Positions 25,595 to 38,120 are shown, counted from the first letter of the stretch. The stretch is DNA of 64,000 bases from Panorpa germanica (GCA_963678705.1 OY783203.1:23728535-23792534); one strand, 5' to 3'. Numbers and translations are program-made. Notes: generated by a model from the letters alone, not told the origin.

Positions 25595-25762
25595 AAAAAA
25601 TCGCAGTGCTTTTAAATATTTAATTTTACATGTTTCTAATTTAGTAATTATATAGATATAGGGTTTACACTAGTTTGATAAAAAGATATAAATAAAGATA
25701 GCTATATATAATTACCAAATTAGAAACATGTAAGATTAAGTATTTAAAAGCACCGCGTTTTT
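25595..25762. repeat. Palindromic MITE-like hairpin
   Basis: Arms of about 57 bp are inverted copies: 'cgcagtgcttttaaatattta' and 'tttacatgtttctaattt' on the left, with the complement at 25710-25762. The loop is about 50 bp. It abuts the right arm of the 22585-25600 element. Confidence 0.7.
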
Positions 25763-25839
25763 TTTATACCATATGGTACGAATCCTAATAAAATGATTTG
25801 GTTTGAATTCAAATAAGCCAGTATTATGCAAAAAATCTA

Positions 25840-28599
25840 TCAATTTATACACATAAAAGTGGTGACATAACCTCAATTTTTGAATAACCTTAAGTGAAAT
25901 TTGGTGTGTGTATTGAGATCATAATTGTGCACATTTGCCTATAGTTGGAGATTTGAAATTTGAGTTCAGTAGCGGCGCGAATTTCTGGGGCAATGTTAGA
26001 ATAGAGTTAGGACGTTCAAATTTAATATGTAGGCTCGCTGTAGACAGTAATAATGAAAAAAAATAAACAGCCCCAAATTTCCAGTGGCGGCAGGAGTTGA
26101 GACAGTAAAGTTAAAAAAGTAGTATTAAAACTTAGGGTATGTATTGAGACACTAACTGTGCATGTTTGTCAATAATTGGATTACCAAAATTTTAATTCAG
26201 TAGCGGCGTGATTTTTTGGGGGCAATGTCGCAACAGAGCTAGGACGTTTATATTTGGAACGTGGACAGAGTGTCATTAAAGACAATCTATAGAAAACTGC
26301 AACTTTCCAGTGGCGGCGGGCGCTGGGGGCCAAAAACCAGATATATGAAATATATAGAGATGAAAGGCTATAATTTAGAATATATGTTATGTTCTTAGAT
26401 ACAAACAAAATAGATCCCCGTGCTAAAATTTGACAAACTTGTTCAGTAGCGGAAGTACGTGGGGGGTACTAATGCTAAAATATAAATACAAAACTGAAAT
26501 TTAGTATGCAGATATAGATTGATATATTAATAACGAAAATAAAAAAAATTACATTACCATTACATTACATTACAATTACAATAATGTTACAAGTGTAACA
26601 TTAGGGTAGGAGGTGATAAACCGAATATAAGAACTATATAGAGGTACGACGATGATATTTTGCATGTTGAATATTAAATAGAAGTAAAATAGTTCTCTAT
26701 GTGTTGGACATGTTCAAAATACATTCAATAGCAGAATTGGAATGATATATGGTGCGTTTGTAGGCAGAGTTCAATCTCTTTATTTTATGTATGTTTATTA
26801 GTTGTAAATAATAAGTTATGAATTATGTATTGCAAATGTTTATATGTGTATACATTTTTCTTAGTGCTAATAACTTTTTAATGTTAAAGCACTAAAAATA
26901 AATATTTAAAAAAAATTACATCCATTATAGAATTGAATTGATAGGGGTTGCGTCTGGAGGCAGAACACTACGGATCCGAATGGCAAGCGATGGAGGAAAG
27001 GGGTGGGTAATAGTCCCAAATGTGGAAAAAATAAAATTAGGACTAAGTATTGAGATTCTAATTATACATATTTCAGTAGCGGTGCAAAATTTGTAAATAT
27101 TCGGGAAGTTTATGCTTTGTCAAATTTTACAAATTTTACATTCAATTTGTGGGGTTCTCTATAAACGGTGATTTAAAATAGCTAGAGAAAATATTGAGTA
27201 CGATCAAAATAGATTACTTTGATTAAAATTTGACAATTTTACTTCAGCTGCGGGAGTAAATGAGAAGACTAATATTATATTCTAGATATAAATATGAAAT
27301 TTAATATGTTAGTTTACAGTGCAGTATTAATTACTTGAATGAATTTTTGGAGTATCGAAGTGGAAGTATAGTATATTGGTAGAGCGAGAGGGAGGGGGCG
27401 CCGGGGTCAAAAAAGAGGCCGAGATGCTAGAAGCAGGGGTGCAACTATACTATACATGGAGGAGAGCAACTATATGAGTTAGGGACGTTGCAGATCATGA
27501 ATCGTGGTAGCGAATATGAGATCGACGGTGCAGTGGGATTAAATTAAAAGTGCCAGAATGGAAACGATAGGGGCCACAGTGCTAAGGAGCGATTAGGAGC
27601 GTGGCGCTTGGTATTGTTCATTACAGAATGTAATTGATGTAATTGGTAGGTTTAGAGTGAAATGGGTAAAAATATAATTTAACAAGCATTTACATATATT
27701 TATTTTTAATTTAACTTCATAAAAATAATGTGCATATAAGGTTGAAATTTAGTATGTAGGATAGCAGTAAAGTATTAATTTTGAAAATAAATTTCTGAAG
27801 AGATTAATACGCAGCGAGGCGGAAGCGTAGAGATATTTAATTCGAAGAACATGAGCATTGGCACGGGAGACCGGGGCCAAGTGGCGGCGCCGCTCAGTGT
27901 GTGCTGAGCGTGTGCCGCGGTACTGTAAGTTGGTGTCTGTAGTGTAGGTGCAACGAAATTAAATTAAAATTAATTAAAAATTAAGGATTTGCAAAAGCTA
28001 CAGGTCAGTACGCTAAGTAGCGGTGGTGCGCGAAATAGTGGCGATAGAGGATAGGGGCTCTGGGAGGTAGCCGCACTGTAGAATATGTGCCATGATGCTG
28101 GAAGTGTGGGCGACGGTGCAGGGGAATTAAATCGAAAGTGCAAGAACAAGAATGACAAGTGCTACAGATAAGATGATTAGGAGCGAGGGGCTAGGCATTC
28201 TTAAAAACAGAAAAGCGAAGGATTATTTAATTATTGCGCTAAAGTGGGGCGCTGAGAAAGTGCTCTAAGGATCGACGATGCTCAAGGAAGGAGTGATACA
28301 GGACTGCTGAGCGTGTGTCGTAGTGCAGGAAGAAGGGGCTCTGTGGCTGAGGTTTAGAGCAATCAAATTAAAAGTTAAGAAACGTTAGACAGCATGAAGC
28401 CAAGAGGTAGGAGCGGAGCACAGTCCAATCACATTGGCCAATACAGTCCTTAATTAGTATAAGTGAAAGGAGTAGAACAAAATAAAGGAACATCAATTAC
28501 TTAAACATAATATTTTGCATTACGTTCAATTTAGTAAATACCTTTAATTTATTCACAAATATTATATACTCGTCGCTTTGCGACGGTGCGAAGCGTCAG
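25840..28599 (+). mobile_element. Helitron-like noncoding element 1
   Basis: A long noncoding repeat with phrases seen in four other places in the window ('gtgtgtattgagatcataattgtgcacattt', 'cccaaatttccagtggcggc', 'cactacggatccgaatggc'). It contains internal reiterations, such as the 'cagtagcggcgcgaa...cagtggcgg' module more than once. The 3' end is a perfect hairpin, CGTCGC-TTT-GCGACG, at 28571-28585, followed by 'gtgcgaagcgtcag'. A 3' hairpin about 10-14 nt from the end is a Helitron hallmark; the terminal tetranucleotide TCAG is not the canonical CTRR. No Rep/helicase is present. Confidence 0.6.
28571..28585 (+). other. Helitron-like 3' hairpin
   Basis: A 6-bp stem CGTCGC / GCGACG with a TTT loop, 14 nt before the junction with the next element. 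Confidence 0.75.
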
Positions 28600-30160
28600 T
28601 CCTATATTATAATGTTCAAACTGTATGTTTATATTCTTATTTTCTGATATGTATGTAGCGATTCGTATGCTAGCTCGAAAACGGCTCCGCCAATGTTTTT
28701 TTAAGTTTGCTATTTCGTAGATTTAAAAATTCTAAAACTTTTGGCATCCTCGAATTTTTCCCTGAATGTCCTGGAAATCCATAATTTTGGAAAAACAGGA
28801 AAGAAAATAATCACTTTTTCCTGTAATTTTTCATTCGTAAAAGATAGAAAGCATGTGTATTATGATGTTCAATGCTATAATGAAGTTAGAACGTTGAAAT
28901 TTGGTATGTAGGCTCGACAGTAATTAGGAAAAAATATTTGAAAACCCCAAATTTCCAGTGGCGGCGGGTGTTTAGACCGTAAAATATAGATATTTTGAAT
29001 AAAGAGAATATGAACTTGGAAATGTATAGATACACTAATTGTGCATATTTTCCAGTAATTACAGCACCAAAATTATAATTCAGTAGCAGCGCGACATTAT
29101 GTGGCAATGTCGCAAAAGAGCTAGAACGTTGAAATTTGAAGACGTAGGCCCTTTGTAGATGGTCATTAAAGAAAAACTAGAAAACTACACATTTCCAGTG
29201 GCAGCGGGCGCCGGGGGCTAAGAACAAGAAATATCCAATATATAGAGATGAAAGGCTATAATTTAGAATATATGTTCTTAGATACAAACAAATTATATCA
29301 CCGTGCTAAGATTTGACAAATTTGTGCAGTAGCGGACTAATGCTAAAATATAAATACAAAGCTGAAATTTAGTATGCAGATATAAACTGACATATTAATA
29401 ACGAAAATATAAAAAAAATTACAATTTCTTTAGTGTAACATCAAGGCAGGGGGTGTTATATTCGAATATAAGAACAATATAGAGGTAGAACGATGATATT
29501 TAGCATGTAGAGTATTACATAGAAGCAAAATAGTTCTCAATATGTTAGATATTCAAATTACATCCAGTAGTAGAATTGGATTGATATTTGGTGCGTTTGC
29601 TGGCAGAGTGCTACGAAATCGGACAGGAGGGATGGGGGTAGGAAGAGATAGTCAATAGTCCCAAATATCAAATTAAAAAGAAACTATGTATGTGCATATT
29701 TGCGAAACAAAAATTACCATCAGTAGCGGCGCAAATTTAGGGAAATGGGAGCAGGATTATTTCGTTATAAGCGCAGGATTATTTAATTATAGCTAAAGCG
29801 AGGGCGCTGGGAAAGTGCTCTAAGGAGTGACGATGCTAAGGGAAAGCGATAGCTGCTCAGCATGTGCCGTGGCAGACATGCAGACGAATAAATTCGAAAA
29901 TGCGGGAACGATACAGAGCATGAAGCCAAGAGGTGATGATTGGTGTTTAGGGGCGGGGAACTGGACATTGTTCAATACAATGCTTAATTAGGGAAAATTA
30001 TAATTTTAGAACAAAATAAAGAAACATAAATTTAAAAAAAGATATATGTTAGTGAAAATTACTAAAAATAATATTTTGCATTAAGTTCAATTTAGTAAAT
30101 CACTTTTATTTAAGCATAAATATTATATACACGTCGCTTTGCGACGGGGCGAAGCGCTAT
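28600..30160 (+). mobile_element. Helitron-like noncoding element 2, directly following element 1
   Basis: It starts with TCCTATATTATAATG, a Helitron-type 5'-TC start, at the base after element 1 ends. It ends with the same hairpin (30132-30146) and 'gggcgaagcgctat'. The internal order of modules ('gtagcgattcgtatgctagc', 'acttttggcatcctcg', 'ccaaatttccagtggcggcggg', 'cagtagcagcgcgaca') follows element 1 but is shorter. It encodes no protein, so it is non-autonomous. Confidence 0.65.
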
Positions 30161-31150
30161 TATATATAAAGTTCTTTTCATCGTTCTGTTTATTTTTATT
30201 TGATCTAATTCTACCTCCTTCTGCGGGAGAATGTCCTCCGCCATGGTGTGTTGTGGTAAATATCTGTTTATTTTATGTACACAAATAAATTTGTTTTTTA
30301 TATAATGTAGAGATAATATCTATTATTTATAATTGTTATAATTTATGTATAAAATATATGAAAGTAAGTATTAATATCATCAAAATAATTGTTACAAGAC
30401 ACGACAAAATATATAAGATAATGTTACACAACAAAAACAATAAAAATAAAATATATCTCGGGTTTCATTAAAATTCTAATATAAATCTGCGATTGATAAT
30501 ACTTATTATTTATCCATTTTTCTCGGAGTGTACACGTTAATTTGGGCTCTGAAAAATATCTTAAATTCTAAAAATGTATATTATATGTACCGATAAAGTT
30601 AACTATCAGGATCTCAAATGCGATTTCTTTAAATAATCAATAATATTCAATAATCATTATTGAAGATATTAACAATTAAAACAGTCATTTAAAGAACCAG
30701 GATTAATTATTTTTTAATTAAATTGCGATAGCTATTCTATTGTGCGAATCAATTTTTTCTGAAATAAATTCTATAAAAAACAAATTTAGAAATACTGAAG
30801 AATATTACAATACAAAATACAATAAACTACAACAAAAATTCCATCGATTGTTAAAATTTACCAATTCAATTCGTATTTTTATTGTCAATTCTTCATTTTT
30901 GAAATATTCGATTTCATTTGATTGTCCTTGTTTCAATGAGTGTCTTCTAAGACTGGTTGAGTTGTTTTTCGGTAAGCCCAAATATTGTTTTAAGCTTCTA
31001 GTATTGATTGTGAAAATCGGCATTGATGAAAAATTCCAAAGTTATATTAAATTTTTCTTTAATTTAATTTTTTTTTTATTTTTCTGCAAACTAATAGGTA
31101 TTATGTTTGCTGTCAATTTTGATACTGGTAATATATTTCTATTCTTGCAT
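30161..31150. other. Intergenic DNA with an uncertain open frame
   Basis: A plus-strand frame of 142 codons at 30740-31168 is rich in Phe, Ile and Lys and has hydrophobic stretches, but I see no family, start context or splice signals. It is likely a chance frame in A+T-rich DNA. Confidence 0.35.
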
Positions 31151-32123
31151 AGTAGTGCAGGCATTTGAGGTAAGTGAGTCTGCATAATATGATATGAGTT
31201 CTAGCTGTCTTATAAAACAATAATATGAATGTTGCCAGTTTAAAATTTGCCGCACTTTTTTTTTATCCTTCATGTAAAAATTACTATGAGAAATCCTATA
31301 TCAGTGGCTAAATAGCATTAGAATTTTCTTTTAGGAGTACTAATTGGGTTTAAGTGATAAAATATTAAAAAAAATAAGTATTAAATTTAATTATATACAA
31401 TAATAACGCAAAAAGTTTATTGTTTATAAAAAAAAACAATTAAAAATGTTGATTTTGATAACAACTAAGAAAAATCTCACAAAAAAAAATATGTTGCCTA
31501 AACATTTAGTTTAATTTAACCGTTTTACAATTATGTACAATATATTTACACAATTTATATTCAATTTTTTGCAATTATATGCCTTGGTATGACAATCTGT
31601 CTTGTATTTACAAGGATTGATTAAGGATTCCGGCAGAGATGCTTTAGTTATTTGTTTGGGGTACAAGGAAGAACCCTTTAGTTCATACCCACATTGAATA
31701 AAATCAATAGGATCTATCTATCAGGCGTTCTGAAGATTTATTTCAAGCATTTCATACATGTGAGCTTATTAGCTCATCCGCTGTCAGTTTTGGCTTGTTA
31801 AATAGGTAAATGCACATTAAGAGGTATGAGGTAAGACCTCATTTGAATCTTTCAATATCTAAAAATTTATTGCCAAAGGATGAAAGTTCTTTCTGGATAA
31901 AATCAAGTGATGTAGCTTTCAGGCAATGTTTCTTATCGCAACCGGTTAAAGCATGAAATGCTGGCAAAACACAGCAGAATCTTTAGCAACGGATTCGGCT
32001 ACCAAATTACAACCAAGGACGAGTTTTTTTTATGTGAACCATTGAACCATACAGCTCGACAACCAATATTTCTAAGCTTAGGCCAAAACTGAATCCCAAG
32101 GACTAAAATGTCGGTATAGGAGC

Positions 32124-32704
32124 CAGGGGCGTAGCTACCGCCGTATCAGCCGTATCAATGATATGGAGCCACCGGGCTACAGGGGCCCCAAACCTGTGTA
32201 AGCAAATATTCGTTTTTTTTTCTTCATTATTTTAAATCATTAATTCTGTTTCTAAAGCTTTACAGCATGAAATTAATGTCTTGCAGAAAGCTAGCATTTT
32301 ACTAAGTAATCTTTTGAATTGACTGAGTGAAATAAGAAATTAAAATTCATTTCATGGTTTGCAAAAAGGAGTCCAGAGATCTAGTAAAAGAGTGGGGAGT
32401 AACAACTATTTTCAAAAATAAAAGAAAGAGGATAGCAAAGCATTTTTTGATGAACTAAATACAGTAAAGACATGTCAGTTGATCTTTATGAACAATTCAT
32501 TGCTTTGCAAATATGCTTAAAATCTGAAATTTAGAAAATTCATTCCATTAAGGAACTCATGGAATTATTACTGATAAAGAAATATATATAATTAATTTAA
32601 TTCAATGCGAACGTTTTTGTTTCTTTGTGAAAATTTTTTACCCATCATTTGGGCCCCCCAACAAATTTTGATACAGGGCTTCTCTAAGGCAAGCTACGGC
32701 ACTG
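32124..32704 (+). mobile_element. hAT MITE with perfect 8-bp target duplication
   Basis: It starts CAGGGGCGTAGCTACC and ends GCTACGGCACTG. It is flanked on both sides by ATAGGAGC (32116-32123 and 32705-32712). Subterminal GGGGCCCC (left) and GGGCCCCCC (right) patches are typical of the hAT group with CAG.GGCGTAGC ends. No transposase is encoded. It interrupts the coding remnant of the long-TIR element, giving the relative order of insertion. Confidence 0.93.
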
Positions 32705-32904
32705 ATAGGAGCTTTAATTATGATTCTCAGTATTTTGGTTTTTTGCCGCATGGAATATATGTGAAAAAATTCTAGCGTCTGCTTCTAAATGAACACATAC
32801 CTCGTTGACCCCATAAACATTAGAAACTTTTATATTCTGGATTATGTTTTTAATATCCTGCTCATCTTTTGAAATTCTATTTTTACTCTATTCGATATGA
32901 AAAT

Positions 32905-33276
32905 TCAAATGAATATCACCTGTAGCGTGTGACGTATTTTAAGGTATGACAACATAGTAGAGTGCATTGCATTTTTTAATGGATACAAAAGTAACCACCT
33001 CTGTAATGCGTCTTTATTTTGCGTTATACCTATCAAGCCTCCAGTCACTGCAGATGATCTATTTTGTGATTGCTCTAACGCTAAGTCATAGGCCACTGAA
33101 TTATATTTTCCTTTTACTCGCTTTACAAAGAGCATATCTCTTTTTAATTCATTTACAACTTCCCCAAGTAAATTAGGCATGTCTTGTATGTAAAATGTGA
33201 CACACCGGACATAATTAGTGTAGTTCATGGAATGAAAGTCCACTAACATTTGTCTGGTAGTTAACAAAATCAACAT
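32905..33276 (-). pseudogene. Fragment of an uncharacterised transposon-associated protein family
   Basis: The 123-residue frame contains the order DFHSMNYTNYVRCVTFYIQD, then LKRDMLFVKRVKGKYNSVAYD, LALEQSQNR and GGLIGITQNKDALQRW. From memory, a widespread animal family of unknown function has the same order (an NYARW-like motif, F.VKRS...F..VA.DQA.EQ..NR, GG.IG.T.....L.RW). The usual Trp after NYAR is changed. The region toward 31580 retains a possible cysteine-rich tail (CKYKTDCHTK) interrupted by the hAT MITE. It lies inside the long TIRs, so the family is probably carried by this element. Confidence 0.5.
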
Positions 33277-33599
33277 TTTTGATTGTTTTTTATAAACAAT
33301 ACACTTTTTTGCATTATATTTGTATATTATTTAACTTAATACTTATTTTTTACAACATTTTATCCCTTAAACCTAATTAGAACTACTAAAAAATCAAATT
33401 CCAACGCTTTAGAGCCTAGGATTTCTCATAGTAATTTTTACATGAAGGATAAAAAAAAGTGCGGCAAAAGATCCACTGGTAACATTCATATTATTGTTAT
33501 AATATAAGACAACTAGAACTCATACAAGTTGTCAGAATTCGTTCCTCATATCATGCAGTAATACTCACTTATGCTACCTCCAACGCCCGGTCTATAGCT

Positions 33600-36500
33600 T
33601 CTCTATTCTAGTACGTTTTGGAAAATATTATTACGTATTTACGTAATAATTACCTATTTTGTAGCGTTGGCAATTTTTTTTTGTTTTAAATTTATTTGTA
33701 CACCTACAGATTGTTACTATGTAGTTTCAAGGTAAAATGATTTTGTATAAAAGCATAATATATGTTTAGTTTAGTTTTTGTATATAAATTATTATATTTG
33801 TATAAATAAAATTTAGAAGTACTTGTATATTTATCAATTTTTCCTAATTAAAAACGCGATAAATAATATTTGTAATTTTCTAGCACGCACACATAAAAAG
33901 GTTTGCCACCACTGCACTAGAACATATCAGAACCTAGAAATGTGTTTCATAAAAACAGTTAAAAACACAATCAAAAAACTTACAATGTCAAAATTGCATT
34001 TCTTTAAAAAACATCTTGACATGGTGTGTACACTGGGTCTTTGAGGGATCAGTTGAGTTTCTTTCGAGTTTTCTAAGCTTTCAAAGAATCTGAAAAAAAT
34101 CTGGATTACTTCTTAAAGTATCTACTACATGGTCCAGAAGTTGCCAAAGTCCAATGTTTAAAACCGTTGTTAATAAAAATTCACAAATAGTGAAAAACGC
34201 GTAAAAAACGGAATATTGTTAAAAAATTCATAACTTTAGAACAAACAAATATTAAGAAAAACGGTTTTAGACTTTTTTATCTTAGACTATAAGCTTTCGT
34301 AAGAATGTAGTGTCTTTGGTGGATTGACTAATTTAAAATAATTTTCTAAATAAATAAAATCATTGTTAATTGACCATCAAACAATACACAAATGATGAGA
34401 GGAAATTCAATATTTGTTTTTAACAAATATAATAAATAATTTATACATAAATTTGTTGATATTCCTTTTAATTTTGAACAACGAACGACATTTCTTGCAC
34501 ACAGTGCAAAAAATGAACACGTGTAGATAAATATTGCTCACATTGATTGACTAATACAACCTTTCAAGTGTTCATCTGGTTATACATTAGTTCAGACATT
34601 CAGAATTTGTTAAATTTATATTATCATATTTTGAAAACTTAAGTACAAGAATTTGCATGGGTTGTAAATTTTACAAAGTACTCTTTTACGAAGATATATT
34701 TATTATTCAAGGCTGTATAAATTCTTAAGGGGGATCGTTGAATATATATGGTACTCTTTTAAAAGAAACTGTTAAGCTCGATCCCCGAAACAAAGTATAT
34801 GTACACACATAATCATAAACTTCTCAGACTGCGGTATAGTTAACATATAATAGGCAACGCCACCATATAAACTGCCAACATAGTAGAAGGTATAGGTTTT
34901 AGTACACTCAAGAAAAGTGTTTTTTAAACCTGTTTCAGGTAATATTTAACTTTTTTTGCCTAGATCCTAGACCCAATTTTGGACATTTTTTAAGGATGCC
35001 CATTAAGTTTTTCAGGCATTCTGTGGCCTGTATATTAACTGTCGCCTGTCAAACTTTCTTTGAAATGTGAAATGTTTTCTTTAAAATGCAAAGGAGGTGT
35101 ACGTCCTTAATTTTTCACAGGATAGCTAATGCAACCCTTAAAGTGGCGTCTCAATTTCAGGTAATTTGCATACAAAAGTTATTTTATTCGTTATTTTGTC
35201 GAAATTTGTAAAGAAAGAATATTGTGAGAGCTATAAAATTTATAACCCTTTTTAAATAATTTATAACTTAAGTTAAATTTAAGTTTGGGATTCCGACATT
35301 GTAAACCAGTGCCGCACAAATTTACCAGTCGTTTGCCCAATCCTCAATATGTTCCCCTTTTTTTAAGATATTCTAATTACAATGATCATCTATCCTATAT
35401 TACATATATTCTATAATATCTTTTTTATTGATTTAATTAATCTGTTGAATTCTGTCTTGATTCTTTTGTGTTCTAAATGGTTGTACGGTAAGCTTAACAT
35501 GTTACCAAATTTGTTGGGATCATTGGTATGTTTTTGTGTAAGTCTACCAATATCTTTGTTAAATTATTAATAGTTTTTAGTTTTCCATATGCGGAATAAT
35601 GTTTATCAGAGTTGTTTTTCAATTATTGTTCTTAACGGTTCTAAATCTACTTCAATTGGTCCAGGTGTACTGCCATCTTACTTTGTATTATTACAAAAAG
35701 TGAGCACTGAGATATTATAAAAGATTACCCATCATGTGGAATATACCGTTATCTGAAAAGTTTATAATTGTATATGTACATAATGAATTTAACCCAGAAA
35801 ATATAACTCTAGTTCAGGGTCGAACTCGAAGACACAGCAGTCGGTATCAAACTTCATGAAATATACAAGCAGTAACATATGCAGCAATTTTTACAATAGT
35901 TCTGCTACTGCACACTGGTTTTTTCCACACTAGCTGAATGAAGCTTTCATTATTGTTTTTATTGAATCCACTGATACACCTAGAGAATAAATTATCATTA
36001 CTCAGATCTTCATAAATTGGACTGCATCTCACCCCTCAAGTAAGTTGGCTTATAGGTGATATATGTAACCAGTATACAATAATTATTAAAAAAGTACGAT
36101 TTTTTCAATATTTAGGATACTTTATCATGGTTATAGACCTATAGGTTTCATTTTACTCGTTAATACTTCACTATCTCATAGTTCTTCATAGTACCTCTTC
36201 ACCCATAGTTCTAGATGATACATAACTTAGTTGAGTAGTTTACAAATTATTTTTGATGTAATTTAAGTACAGGACATACCGTCAATATAAAAAGTTTATC
36301 TCTCGGTAATATGAAATACGGATTTCGGAGTATGTGAGGGACGAGCAAATATTGGGACTGTACCTTTGAAAATAAATTTTTCAATTCCCTATTAAACTGC
36401 TTTTTGCCTGCTAAAATGATTTTTTTATGCATATAATAGTTTGATAAATGAAAAATGACCTATAATTAATATCAAATTTATATTAATTCAATTTAAATTC

Positions 36501-36690
36501 AAATTAAATATTTTGAAAAATTAATAAAGAATTTGGCAACGCTGTAAATTTTTCGTATGTTGACGAATGCGTGTTTTTTTTTTTTTTTTTGACAGTTAAA
36601 TTGTTATATTTTATATAATATTTATAAGTATATTAAATGTTATATACTGTGCAAATATTTAAAATATTATTTACAATAGTGTGCAATAGA
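33600..36690. other. Gene-free interval
   Basis: About 3 kb of A+T-rich DNA in which I find no gene, RNA or defined element. Short frames at 33823, 35382, 35847 and 36247 have no recognised domain. A T-run of about 18 lies at 36574-36591. Confidence 0.4.
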
Positions 36691-36701
36691 GTGCAGTAAA
36701 A

Positions 36702-37345
36702 ATGAGTGAAGAAATAAAACGTTATTATTGGCAAGGCAAAAGAGTTACTGAAAAGAATTTTAACCAACGAGTCGCTCAGAATGAATCAGGACAAAAAAGA
36801 AAAATAATAGATAACCCAATATCTCCCATATGTAATATCGTACAGGGAAGGAGAATAATAGAAATAGATCATTTGGTTAAACACATGAAATGTATAAAAT
36901 GTAATGGATTATTGGATTTAGAAAATATTACATCAGAAGAACGGCAAGGTTTGGGTTCAATTTTTTACATTTTGTGCATTGTTTGTAATATAAATAATCT
37001 TGTGCCAACTGACAAGCAGGATAAAGTGACTGATTCTACTACAAAAAGAAAACGCTTTGACGTCATTCCAAAGTTGTCATTGGTAAATAAATAAGTTGGT
37101 ATTGGTAAATAAATTAGACAATAGAAAATAATTATATATGTGTATTGTGTATGTAATATATATGCACTATTTTCGTAGGTGCGCTACATGCTGGGATGGG
37201 ATCAACACACCTAAACAAGCTTTTAGCGTCATTAAATATTCCATCACTTGATGGAAAAACTTTCAAAAATTATGAATATGAAATAGGAACAACTATTGAG
37301 GAGGTGGCGAAGGATAGTTGTCGTGAATGGACCAAAGTCGAACGA
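36702..37345 (+). pseudogene. Mutator-like transposase N-terminal remnant
   Basis: The first part (36702-37094) begins MSEEIKRYYWQGKRVTEKNF and contains GRRIIEIDHLVKHMKCIKCNGLL followed by a second C..C pair. The second part reads ALHAGMGSTHLNKLLASLNI and IEEVAKDSCREW (about 37178-37325). I recall this order from insect and cnidarian proteins with the 'Mutator-like transposase' domain. A 37083-37177 segment has GT...AG ends and may be an intron, but joining it leaves the frame off by one as I read it. The catalytic middle of the transposase is deleted and the exonuclease part follows at once. Confidence 0.6.
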
Positions 37346-38120
37346 AAAATGACGAAATTCAAAATCTGGTTTGTCAAGGGATTCCGATATTTTACAAATT
37401 GCAGCACAAATTGCAAGAACTCGACATTTTCTGTTTATATTAATCCAATACAGAGAATATCACCCCAGGCTTCTGCATGAACGGACTAACCAATGAACAA
37501 GGTGAATTGTTGCTTAATGGCACCAGAGTACCATCGATCCCACTGAGATTAGCTTTGGATGCGTTTCGTAGCTTTCTAATCAAGCTAAAATATTCCGTTG
37601 TTTTAGTTGCTCATAACTGTAAATTTGATGCACCAATTCTCATAACATCTATAAAAAAAATGTCTATGATTGATGATTTTGGGTCCGTTGTTATAGGTTT
37701 CGTAGATACTCTGCCTCTTATCAAATCAGTGACAGATCGTAAAGGAAAAGGAAAGTGCACTTTAACTGGTCTAGCTTCATGGCTTAATATTCCTGCTGAC
37801 GGTGCTCATAATGCTGTGTATGATGTTCTAATGTTAGCGAAAATCTGTGAAAATCTTAAAATAACTACTGATCAGATCATTGGAATGATTCCATTGTTAA
37901 CATTCAAAATGCAGAAAATGTAGCTATAATTTTTAAAACATTAATTCCATTACATAATTGTATATCAGTTGGAATGAGAAGGAAGTTAGCAGAAGCTAAC
38001 ATAAGTTACAATGATTTAGTGAAAACATTTCGTGAAGATGGAGACGCTGGTATAAGAAAATTATTAGGAAAAGATGAAAAGGGAAAAGTACGAGTCTCGA
38101 AGTCAGAAAATTATCAGTAG
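37346..38120 (+). pseudogene. DEDDh 3'-5' exonuclease (Mutator-like element companion), frameshifted
   Basis: Exonuclease-fold motifs appear in order: a weak motif I region ending SGLSRDSDILQIAAQIA (37362-37420), then VVLVAHNCKFDAPILI (motif II, Asp in CKFDA), DTLPLIKSV, and AHNAVYDVLML (motif III, H....D). The main frame is 37477-37923. One frameshift near 37900 leads into a C-terminal extension with RRKLAEANISYNDLVKTF ending in TAG at 38118-38120. The same architecture, exonuclease plus this tail, accompanies Mutator-like proteins in other insects as I remember. The frameshift and damaged motif I make activity unlikely. Confidence 0.7.

Larger units (their letters stand above)
22585..25600. 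mobile_element. Long inverted-repeat element enclosing LINE debris
   Basis: About 200-270 bp at the left end (22585-22860) reappears inverted at 25400-25600. Shared landmarks are 'tcatatatttaaacct', 'ggtttgaatcttgg', 'tcacattttttggtcaac' and 'tatttctta(tt)'. The left arm carries three tandem units of about 34 bp ('aaacctgtactaaatttattttatca'). Inside are a LINE RT fragment and a second nested inverted-repeat element. No transposase was seen, so this is a non-autonomous composite. Confidence 0.6.
31155..33592. mobile_element. Long-TIR element (TIRs about 300 bp)
   Basis: 31155-31465 and 33265-33592 are inverted copies sharing 'gtgagt..tgcat.atatgat', 'gagttctagctgtcttat', 'aataatatgaatgtt.ccag', 'gccgcactttttttttatccttcatgtaaaaattactatgagaaatcct' and 'aacaattaaaaatgttgat'. 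The element is about 2.4 kb and holds a minus-strand coding remnant plus a hAT MITE. The outermost bases and target duplication could not be fixed by eye. Confidence 0.7.

Noticed and set aside
30740..31168. 142-codon plus-strand frame
   Set aside because: Phe/Ile/Lys-rich composition expected of A+T-rich DNA, with no family, start context or splice sites.
37083..37177. Intron joining the two Mutator-like parts
   Set aside because: GT/AG borders are present, but the joined frame is off by one as read, so I do not claim a working intron.
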